The notes under the pieces: generated by a model
Told to the model about the DNA's origin: nothing
Databases searched by the model: none
The model's input: only the letters and a program-made list of their open reading frames with translations
Shown: piece after piece, positions 54,945 through 64,000 of the stretch
Numbering within the stretch: the first letter of the stretch is position 1
Layout: each line of letters starts with the position of its first letter
Position numbers and translations under genes: made by a program
Assembly (NCBI GenBank): GCA_029339195.1
Contig: JAPTJF010000151.1
Location: 62,001 to 126,000, forward strand
Direction of reading: 5' to 3'
Source of the DNA: Micractinium sp. NFX-FRZ
Lineage: Eukaryota; Chlorophyta; Trebouxiophyceae; Chlorellales; Chlorellaceae
Length of the DNA: 64,000 bases

Positions 54945-57900
54945 TCACTGGCGGTAGGCCTCCGTCTGCGCAGCCAAGTTATGGGCAAAGCAGGTTAGAA
55001 GGAGGATTGCCAGCTGAATAAAAGCGGCAGCCCAGAAAGAATGGCAGAGTACATCCAACGGCGAGGGAACCAGGGAGGGTGGCAACCTGCGTGCAGGGGT
55101 ACGCCTGGACGGACCTCGCAAACGCACTTGTCTTGCAGACGAAGTAGAGCAAAAGGACACCAATTGAAGGCTTAAATCGGATTTGAGCGGCGGCGATGCA
55201 GCAGGATGATCGCGGGACCAAGCGCGGGGACACCTGCTGCCTGCTGACTGAGTGCTTAGCACTGCAGGATGTCACCAGGGGTTCCCTCGGAGTTCCCCCG
55301 CCTCCCTTGTGCAACACCACCCCCAGGCCCCGTGAGTATAAGGCGCCGATCCGTTGTGTGCCGTCAGGAGAGCGCCCAGTTACTAACGTTCGGAGTGTTG
55401 AAGGAGCGGCCGCCCCGCCGACTTGTCTGGCTTGAATGAACAGCTGCCACACTTGTAAGCACACAAGCACACAGGCAGATTAACTATCACTTGCATCCTT
55501 TGATCCTGCGGGTGCACTGAGAGCAGGGGTGCTTCTTACAAGGGCATGCACAGGGCGTGAATGCCCAAGATTGTCGGTCACACGCACGCCGGATCATGAT
55601 TCAACACCACTCTGCCTCGCACGCAACATGGGAGCACCGTTGATTCAAGTGCTAAACTGCAGCTAGAATCCGATTGTCGCCGCGTGGCTTTAGGGCCGTG
55701 CGGCAAGTGGCAGTGAACAACGCAACCAGGCCAGGCGGCCAAAACCCCACGAATGCACACAGTCAACTAGCAGGTTTCACCCCAAGCGTGGCCAGCTCAG
55801 CATGGTCGCCAGCTCAGCACGATGCCGCCAGCGCCGCACATCACGATTTCTAGCCACTCTGGGTGTGCAGCGCACAGTGCCACGCTGGCCTCACACTCCC
55901 TTGCCAGCGCTGCCCGACGGGCTGCCGTTGTGCCAGGTCAGCACAGAGACTGCGACCTGCGGAGCGGTGTACAGGGAGGCCAGCGGGCTCCGCAGCGCCG
56001 CTCAGCTGCAAGACAGGAGGCTTTACACCACCAGGCCAACAAACCTGCTGCCCCCTTTCACTGTCCATCCACTCTATCCGACAAGGCGCGTCCCTCACCT
56101 CACCGCTTCCCCTCGACACCCGCGTGCCGTGCGCTCACCTGCCAGGCGAGCAGGCAGGCAAAGGCCATCAGTGCCATGGTGGCGGCCCAGGCGGCGCTCC
56201 AGGTGCCGCCACCGCTCTCCAGCCACACCCCGCGCTCAGCGGGGGTCAGGCGGTTGGCGTGGCGGCGAGCAAACCTGCGGCGTGGGGGTGGGGGTGGGGG
56301 CCGGTAGCAGCACGTGATTGCACAGAACAGAGGACAGCGCCTGCCCGCGCCACTGCAGGTGGGGTTGGGGCAAACACTGGCAGCCACACAAACGTGCCCA
56401 ATAGCAGCCCATCAGTAAGCGGGCGCGATGCCCACGTGCGGCCACTGCCGGACAGGCCCCCAAGCCAGCACTGAGCAGTCACTGCCGGGACAGCCACCCA
56501 GCGCTGAGCAGTCCACTGGGAGCGGGCACGATGCTCCAGCGCGGCCAGTGCCAGGACACATCCCACCCAGCAAATCAAACACTGCCAGGACAGCCGCCCA
56601 GCGGTGGGAACCACTCGCTGCGAGCGGGCCCGGTGCTCCCGCGTGGCAATGCCAGGCCACACCCCCACCCAACGATGGGAATGCAATCACTGGCCCCTCC
56701 GACTGACTGGGTGCGGGCGCGGTGCTCCAGCGTGGCCAGCGCCAGGGTGGTGAGCAGGAAGCAGCAGGCCGCGGCCCAGCCGCCCAGAGCAACGCAGGGG
56801 TCCAGGCCCGCAGGGAAGGAGGCCTGTGGCGGGTGGGGGTGTTGCAGAGTGGGATGTTTGCAGTGCACTGGTCCAGGCCAGCAACAGCGGTAATAGTTGA
56901 GTACAACATCAGCAACAGTTCTAGGCACAGGCTAGCGATGCAGGGGTGCACGCCGGGAGGGAAGGCGCCTGCAGCGGGTACCAGCACAGAGCGGGGCGAA
57001 TGCAGACGGCTGCCGAGGCAGCGCCTGAGGGGCAGAGCGCCGTGCGTGCTGAGGCAGGCAACGAGTGCTGTGGTTGCCAGCTGGCGGCACCTGTGCACAC
57101 CGCTGAAATCCGCTGCGCCGCCGTGTCCCTGCAGCACTCCACCCAACACGGCCGCTGCAAATGGCACACCCCAACTGCTGGCACACCCAGACCTCTGGCA
57201 GGCCGCTGCCCCCACCTGCTGCTCCTTGAGGCCCGCACCCACGCTCAGCGAGGCAGACAGCAGGGAGGTCAGCCGGTCGGCCACCCCGTGCAGCACGGCT
57301 TGCACCTGCAGGCAAGGAGCAATGGCGAGCAGGAATCACGCGTAAGTGCATGCCTGATCATCAATGATTGGCTGCCTGCTGGTCGTGCCTGAGGCCTGAG
57401 GCCTGCTCCCGCCCCTTGCTGACCCCCTGCCCACGCTAACCCACGCCCGCCTCTCCCGGCCCCATGCCCCTCGCCGCCTCTCGCAATCGCCTGGCCCCTC
57501 GCCTCTCCCGACCCCCTGCCCACAAACCACACTCGCGACTGTGTCTGCGGTGCCACCAACCAGGCTGCCTGCATGCAAGCCTACCCCGTGCGTGCCCCCC
57601 CCACTCCCCACCCCACCCCAGCGGTACAGCGTGGGCGCCCCAGCTGACATGGTTGGAAGGGTGCGGGGCCCGCTCAATTGCAACGACTACCCCTCTAACT
57701 ACACGTGCATATCAGCAGCTTGCCCAGCAGTAGCGCGCCAGGCAAGGCACCCATCGTAAAATGGATGCTAGCAGCAGCCCACGCAATGATCAGCGCACGC
57801 ATACTACGGCAGCTTGGCTTGCCGCTGATCCGGCACCCCCCGCCCACACCAGCAGCATACAAGCAGAAGCCCGTGCAGTGTGACCAGCGCAGGCATACAA

Positions 57901-60288
57901 TGGCAGCTGATCATAAGCAGCACCCGCCAGCCTCCCAACGAGGCCCCTGCTCCTTTCCAGCCAGGGCACACCCCCTATGGGGCTCCTCCCTGATCAGGCC
58001 ATGCCTGTTCCTCCATCCCCCGAGCCCACCCCCATATGGCTGAGCATCCTCACCTGAGGGGACTGGAAGTAGGGTGTGGCGCACTGCGCGCTGTTGTCCT
58101 TCATTGCGCGGCCCGCCAGCGCCAGCTGCAACTCGGTGGGGCAGGTGCACAGCAGGCTCAGCAGCCGCCAGGAAGCATACCATGAGCAAGGCCTGTGGCA
58201 GCAAGGCCTGCATTACCCAGCTGCCATGCCCTGATGCAGTGCGCCAGCTTTCTTGCACCCGCACGTGGCGTGGCGCCCCTGCCACCCTGCTCCTCACCAC
58301 ATGCCACCCACAGGCCGTGGCACGCACGCATCTCGGGCAGGGCAGGGCAGCGGAGGCAGGCTGGGAGCGACGCACGGGAGGGCCGGGCAGGGCAGCAAAG
58401 CAGGGGGGCTTGCCCCAGCCTTCAGCCTTGCACGCCTCCTGGTTGCACCGCACACACACCAGGCCAGACATGTAGGCAGGCAGGCAACCGGTCAGGCAAC
58501 CTCCCACACCCTCACGACCGGACCGGGCTGTGTTCCTGGGCAAGCAGGCAGCAAGGCAGCCAGACACCTAGAAACTTGACACAGTAATCCCACACTCACC
58601 AAGATCGGGGTGTTGTGGAGGAAGGTCGGCCAGAACAGTCCTGTCACAACCATGAAAACGGCAGCAGCGCCCCAACCCGGCAGCCACACTCCGGCAGGAC
58701 ACCAGCACTCACCCCGATTGGGATGTTGTGGAAGAAGGACTGCCAGCCCAGGCCGGTGACGACCATGAAGGGCAGGCGGGCGCCGGCGGCCAGGGACCAC
58801 AGCAGGCCCGCCGCGGCGGGCAGCGCGGCGCCGGGCGCGGGGACGGGCAGGGCGGCCAGGGCGGCCAGGTGCAGCTGCTCCCCGGGCGGATGCATGCTGA
58901 ACACAGGGGGGAGGGACAAACAGGGAGCACGCACGGCGGCTGCAGGGACAAAATGAAATGCCTGCCTGCCGGAGCGCTGCCAGCCCTGCCTGCCATGCTC
59001 TGTGTGCACCCACCCACGCGGGGGGTAGGGCATCCTCCCACCTGAACACGAGCTTGGTGAAGGTGATGATCCACGCCCTGCAAGAGGGAACACAATCATT
59101 ATTACTATCAACTTTATATTGCTAACCAAGGTAATTTCATGATACTCTTGTGCAGCAGGCACAGTGATGCAGCGGGTGCATGCTTGGCGCGACTGGGGAT
59201 GAGCGGCGCGGGAGGCTCTGAAGGGAGGTGTGGGGGCGGCAGGGCGGGGGGCGGGACGGAGCGCAGCAGAGAGGAGGCTGAAGGCGTGCAGTGCAGTGTG
59301 CAGCGGCGTCAGGGTGAACCCCCACCCTGCTGGGCGCCCCGGGCAGGCGCAGGCGGCCCGCGCGCCGGCAAGGGCGCGGGGTGGCCAGATACCCCGCCCT
59401 CTCGTTCCTGGCACGCGCTGCTCCTCTCCCGTGCTCCCCATGTAACTGCAGCTGCTGACCTGTACTGCAGGTAGCCAGCATGTGGCGCCAGGCACAGGTC
59501 CCCCTGAGCCGCCAGCCAGCACCCAAAAGCGCCCACCTTGGCACCTGTACTGCTCACCTGTACTGCAGGTAGAAGTCAAAGCGCCCACCTTGGCTGCTCA
59601 CCTGTACTGCAGGTAGAAGTCTCGGCCCACCAGCCAGCGAGCGTACACCGGCTTCAGGCCCACAGCCGCCAGCCAGCAGGTCGCCTTGAGCAGCGCCCCC
59701 GTGCTGCTGGCCATGCTACCCACAAAGCTGCGGTGAATGCAAAAGGCAGAAGTGGGCAGAGCATGGTCGGAGGGAGGGGACAGGCCACCGAGAGCAGCGC
59801 CCGAGCGCCGCCGCCGGCGGTCGGCAGAAAGCACAACGGGAGCTGGAGGACACACAGGCGTGCAGTGGGAGGGGATGAGGGAGGGCGGCAACCTTGGAGG
59901 CACCATGCACTTGGCCAGGTTGAGAGGATGGCACAGCTGCTGCCCGAGGCAGAGCCGGCACTGGCAGCGCCGGCGACTGCGGCGGCGCCCGCCCACTCCC
60001 AGCACCTGCAGCCTCACACCCTTCCCACGACTCACCGGGACACATCATAGGCCCAGCACAGCACGAACACGGCGGCAGCGCGCACTGCGTTGGGAAAGGG
60101 ACGGCGCAGGAGGGGCGCCAAGGTTGGTTGAGGAGGCACGGCCAGTCAGAGGTGAGCCCCAGCAGCTGCAGCTATTGCTGGCTGACTGGCCAGTGGCACT
60201 CACTGTCCAGGGAAGCCAGGGCGCCCTGCCGCTCAGCCTCAAACTCCTTCTCGAGCTGCGGCTCGCGGAACCGGCGTGGGGGGATCAT
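54945..60288 (-). CDS. Multi-pass membrane protein of unknown function
   Basis: Exons: 60288-60204, 60084-60036, 59727-59602, 59077-59042, 58896-58713, about 58190-58054, 57305-57216, 56823-56708, 56274-56139, 56005-55957 and 55114-54945. The chain is in phase except between 58713 and the 58190-58054 exon. At least six hydrophobic segments are visible, including AAAVFVLCWAYDV, ALLKATCWLAAVGL, CCFLLTTLALATL, AATMALMAFACLLAW and FWAAAFIQLAILLLTCFAH. The N-terminus MIPPRRFREPQLEKEFEAER is polar and likely cytosolic. An upstream exon (start near 60699, with LLTTLLVVAFEHRDFYM) could join in frame through a GC donor, adding a segment. I do not recognise the family. The stop is only 135 bp from the start of the giant gene. 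Confidence 0.6.
58608..58690 (-). repeat. Second version of a membrane-protein exon end
   Basis: This segment reads FMVVTGLFWPTFLHNTPIL followed by GTGAGT, parallel to the exon end at about 58775-58713 (FMVVTGLGWQSFFHNIPIG, GTGAGT). Both could be used as alternatives, or the downstream one may be a decayed duplicate. Confidence 0.65.
59450..59625 (-). repeat. Tandem copies of the exon 3 end of the membrane protein
   Basis: TACCTGCAGTACAGGTGAGC, the end of exon 59727-59602 with its donor, is repeated near 59580-59550. A shorter version (CTACCTGCAGTACAGGTCAGC) lies near 59470-59450. Confidence 0.7.
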
Positions 60289-60819
60289 GGCTGCAGATCG
60301 TATGGAAACACGAGAATAAGAACTCTGGGCAGCCACACCAGCTGTGTGTAACCTGTCCTGGGCATGGAGGTGTTGTGCCCTTGGCTTCCGTGCCCCGTCA
60401 GCTACTGGGCGGCTGCCACTGCCGTCCAAGACCGTGGGAAGACCCGTGGAAGGTTGCCAAGCACGTGGGAAGCAGGCTATGCCTGCTCTGTTCATATTCA
60501 TGTAGAAATCCCTGTGCTCAAAGGCGACCACCAAAAGTGTTGTCAACAAGGTGGTTGCCGGGAGTACAGGTGCGGCCATGCACAGGGTGCACAGAAGGTG
60601 CCCCTCCGCTAGTGCTGCACAGCGCCGGCGCTGCCCCTGGATACTGATGCCGCTGCTGCCTCGGAAGCCGCACTCCTCCCCCAACGCAGCGAGGCGCACA
60701 CGCCCTTGTGCCCGCCTGCCCTCCTCCGCCAGGCTAATGGCAGGTCGTCCGTGTCAATGGGACATGGCCGCCATGTCAGCGGCTGGCATGGGGGGCCCTG
60801 CCAGTTGTGTGCGCCTGCG

Positions 60820-61678
60820 CAACTTGAACTTTACCTTAAACTTAAGAAGTGTAGAGTCCACACACCCCGTCTGCACGCGTAGGCCTGAGCACATATTATA
60901 TTATACATGTGTTATTTTACAATGCTTGTACCCCCGACAGGAGTCTACCAGTTTCTGTGGACGTCGTGGGAGCCCATCGGCAGTGCGTGTACTGCAGCAC
61001 TTGTGAGCGACTACTGGCACGCTCTGTCCGGAAGCGGCGCACGCCCTGGCTGGCGGCAGCACTGCCCATGATGAGGCTGCGTAGTGCTCCCGTCCATGCG
61101 CTGCTGTGTGCTGACACCCAGAAGACACGCACCACAAAGAAGGGCGCTTGTGTGCAAGACCACATGTAGAGCTGTTCATGGGCAGGGCCGCCAGATGCCT
61201 GTTGCCGGGGCGTGCACACTCGTGATGGTGCACCAAGCAGCTTGGTTGACGTCATCTCTACCGCCCCTGAGGAGGTGGCACCCTGTCATCTCCCGTGGCC
61301 CCTGGAGGCCAGCACCTTCTGCTCACACATCTGGCCTTGTGCAGAATTGTGCGCTGCCGCCGCCTGTGTTCGAGAGGTCGGGCCTGCCACCGGGTTTGCC
61401 GCGCGGCAACGTTCCGCACAGGATCGCCTTGGAAGCGGCAGGCGCACAGGGTGGGTGTTTTGAAAGCGGCAAGTGCTCAGTGCAGCGCGACGCGAATGCT
61501 CGACGCACGGGCACTGTGCTCCTCGCCACTGTGCGCGCGCGGCGCCCTCGGCTACAGCAAGCGGGGAGGTCGCAGCCGTCCGCGCTCGGCTGCGCGCCGC
61601 CTGGTGCTGCAGCAGCTGCCGCCGCTGTCCCGCTTGCCATCGACGCTCCACCCGCTTTGTGCCGCTCCGCCTGCAGGC
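60820..61678. promoter_or_regulatory. AT-rich bidirectional promoter region
   Basis: Between the divergent membrane-protein (-) and bZIP (+) genes, 60825-60930 is unusually AT-rich for this genome and holds TTTACCTTAAACTTAAGAAG and a TATATTATAC-like box near 60896-60906. The bZIP start codon lies 2 bp after a good CTGCAG acceptor, so a 5' UTR intron in 61000-61676 is likely. Confidence 0.5.
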
Positions 61679-63628
61679 ATGGCGCTGGATGTGCCAGACC
61701 TGCCGCAGCTGAGCAGCGCTGATCTGGAGGCGCTGTTCAAGCCCCTGCCAGACCAGGGGGCATACCAGGAGCTGGAGCAGACAGCGGCATGGCTGCTGGA
61801 CCCGAGCCCTGCCGGTGGGGCGCCGCCTGCCGCCACCGCTGCCCGCCGCTGCCGCTGCCGCTGGCCCCGCTGCTGCTTTCAGCGCTGCTTACACCCCAGC
61901 CCGCACGCAGATGCTTCTGTGGCGCAGTATGCAGGTCCCAGTGTGCGGAAAGCACGATGACACCTCTGCTCCCACGCATGGTGCAGGCAGCGGTGACCCG
62001 CTCGTTTATGGTGGCACCACGGCACCCGGCCTTTCGCCCACCGGCGTCGGTGAGCCTGCCGCCCTGCCACCCACTGCCCGTTCCCTCTATCCTGCATGCT
62101 CGAACCGCACCCTGGCTGCTGGGTACCACCAGTGCGTGCAACAGTGCTCAGCAGTCTGCAGCTGCACGCGGCGTGCGCATGACGCCGGCAGGCATGCTGA
62201 CGCGCGCGCCTCCGCGCCCTCCCTGGCCTCCTTCCTCTGTGCCCCGTGCCCTGCCCTTGCAGCCGGCATGCCAGCAGACCTCTTCTTCTCAGACTCCTTC
62301 CTGGGAGGTATCCCGGGTCTCTTCCCCGCGCCAGCTCTGGCGGCCGACTCGCTGGCTGCGGCCGCTTACCCCGCCGACAGCAACGCAGGAGGCAGTGGCA
62401 CGGGCAGCGGCGCCGGCGCCTTTGCCACCGCCGGCGTGCCGGCGGCAGCGGTGACTTCGGTGCCTGCCAGCAGGGCCAAGGGGGGCAAGAAAGAGCTGAC
62501 GGAGGAGCAGAAGGAGCGTATCAAAGCCAAGAACCGACGGTGAGACTGAGGGAATTGGGGGGGGCGGGCGGCAGAGCGCCATACTGCGTCCGCATGACTG
62601 AATGCGCTATTGCTCTGGTGCCTGCGGGGTCTGGACTTGCAACCGGGAAGCAACAGCAGTCCAAGGCGGCAGGGGCGGAAGCGCGTTGCTGTGGTACCAC
62701 ACAGCACCGCTCCTGTGCCGCTCTCTCATCCTCGACCTGCTCTCCCGCCCCGTCCGTTGCTTGCAGGGCGCAGAACCGGTACCGGGAGAAGCAGAAGGCC
62801 AAGGCGGCAGAGGCGGAGGCGGAGTACAGCCACACAGCCGCCGAGCTGCAGCGGCTGCGGCTGGAGAACACGCGCCTGCAGGTGCGCGGGCCTCCCTCTG
62901 CTTACCATACGAAATGAAACACATGGTTTGGCATGAATGTGGCATGGCCACCAAGGGGCGCCCAGGGAGGTGTGGGAGAATGCGCGCTTGCAGATGTGCC
63001 GGGCTTCCAGGCAAAGCGCGGCAGGCGGCCATGCTGCCGCCGCCCCACTTGAACTGGCGGTTTTGTGGCTCACATGCCTGCCTGGCCGCCCGCCCCGCCC
63101 CGCCCCGCCTTTGCGTGCTCGGCAGGAGCGGCAGGCGACGATGCAGCAGGTGCTGGCAGTGAGGGAAGACTTCGTGACCAGCCTGGAGGAGAACAAGGTG
63201 GGGGCAAGGGGGGTAGGAAGGCATGCTGTGGTGTGCTGTGCCAGTGCAGCGCTGTATGGGAGGAGGCGTTGTAGGGGCGGCCTGGGGTGGAAGGGTTACG
63301 GAGGGTGCCACCCGTGAGGGGTGCCACCCGACCCGTTGTGACCACAGCCCTCCCCCCCGCCCTGCAGGCGGCGTCTGACAAGGAGGCGGCGCCGGCGGGC
63401 GCGCTGCCGTGCAGCAGCGGCAGCAGCGGCAGCACCGCGCAGCAGGCGGCGGGCGCCCTGGCGCTGTGCCACTCTCAGAGCTCTGGCGGGTCTGTCGATA
63501 TTGACGCCGCCACGGGGCACCGCTGCCCACTGACGGGGCTGTCGCTGAGCCAAATAGCGGAGCTGAAGCAGACTCCGCCAGAGGCTTTGCAGCGCAGCTG
63601 GCGCAGCATCGCACAGCGGCTGACGTGA
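61679..63628 (+). CDS. bZIP transcription factor, 307 aa
   Basis: Exons 61679-61814, 61987-62049, 62263-62539, 62767-62881, 63126-63197 and 63368-63628 (924 nt, in phase). The basic region at about residues 150-170 contains NRRAQNRYREKQK, with the N-x7-R signature split by an intron in the middle, as in many plant and algal bZIPs. A leucine-zipper-like helix follows (AAELQRLRLENTRLQ, then a second coiled helix with VLAVREDF). The N-terminus has an acidic/hydrophobic segment (LSSADLEALFKPLP) that could be an activation domain, then Ala/Gly-rich sequence. A C-terminal segment, GLSLSQIAELKQTPPEAL, may be a further interaction region. The small exon 61987-62049 is included because it keeps phase; it could be skipped without a frameshift. 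Confidence 0.85.
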
Positions 63629-64000
63629 GCGCCGCTGCCCCGCCCTGTCATGGGTGCATCACCTCGCGCTCGTGCCGCGCCTCTCTGCCCGCTGCCCTGC
63701 CTGCCTGTACTACTGCCTGCACATGATGGGGCAGGGGCGAATTTTCCCCAGCTCTGCTCCTCGCTCACACACAGCCGGAGCCCTGCCTGCCTGTGCGTGG
63801 CGCTGCCCCGCCCCGTCCCGCCGCCCGTTGTGTGTGCATCACGTCACGCTGGTGCCGCGGCTCTCTGCCTGCTGCCCTGCCTGCCTGTGCTGGGTGCACT
63901 GCTACCAGGCTGCGGGGCCGGCCCCTGCTGCGGCAGGCAAGGCCGTGCACCTGCCAGTGTGCTGCTCTGCCTGCGTGCCCACACATGCTCCCTCCCCATG
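63629..64000. repeat. 3' flank of the bZIP gene with an imperfect direct repeat
   Basis: About 62 bp at 63643-63707 (GGGTGCATCACCTCGCGCTC ... CTGCCTGCCTGTAC) recurs at 63828-63891 with several changes. No coding sequence was seen. The window ends inside this region. Confidence 0.6.

Noticed and set aside
60500..60699. Extra 5' coding exon of the membrane protein (LLTTLLVVAFEHRDFYM)
   Set aside because: It could join in frame through a GC donor, but the evidence is one hydrophobic stretch in an open frame. It is noted in the gene entry and not counted as part of the CDS.

Overview
The window is nuclear DNA of a green alga (Chlorophyta). The evidence is a very high GC content, intron-dense genes with short phase-conserved introns, TGTAA polyadenylation motifs after several stops, Ser/Pro-rich hydroxyproline-rich (HRGP-type) spacers in a secreted protein, and plant-type orthologues (a PEX22-like peroxin, a BLISTER-like coiled-coil protein). 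The species cannot be fixed from sequence alone. Exon chains were built by eye from splice signals, phase continuity and protein similarity. In six of the nine genes the summed exon lengths are a multiple of three.

Layout: 1-1542 (+) is the 3' part of an unrecognised gene, convergent with 1948-7512 (-), a BLISTER-like protein of about 1016 aa. Then follow 7708-9900 (+) PEX22-like; 10348-17167 (+) a TPR-RING-LON (LONRF-type) predicted ubiquitin ligase ending in a CaaX box; 18846-21711 (+) a Gln/Pro-rich protein; and 22855-29156 (+) cytosolic-type tryptophanyl-tRNA synthetase. The stretch 29996-54810 (-) is a single giant gene of about 74 exons and 2.9 thousand residues. Its product is a secreted protein with Pro-rich stalks, a PA14 domain, a twice-repeated unknown A-Ba-Bb-Bc cassette plus a third A, a Cys-rich domain, a PAN/Apple domain, two trefoil-like/Pro-rich repeats and four beta/gamma-crystallin motifs. 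Next come 54945-60288 (-), a multi-pass membrane protein, and 61679-63628 (+), a bZIP transcription factor, which are divergent around an AT-rich promoter region.

Three genome-level patterns stand out. (1) A family of short tRNA-related retroposons (SINE-like) has target-site duplications at four sites. Two insertions lie inside coding exons of the giant gene: removing exactly 319 bp and 80 bp restores exons of the same length as their paralogues (85 and 234 nt). One insertion may have become a new intron. (2) Arrays of tandem partial exon copies that carry splice sites lie inside introns of several genes, most extensively in the TrpRS gene. (3) GC-AG introns are frequent, and paralogous introns of the giant gene differ between GT and GC donors.
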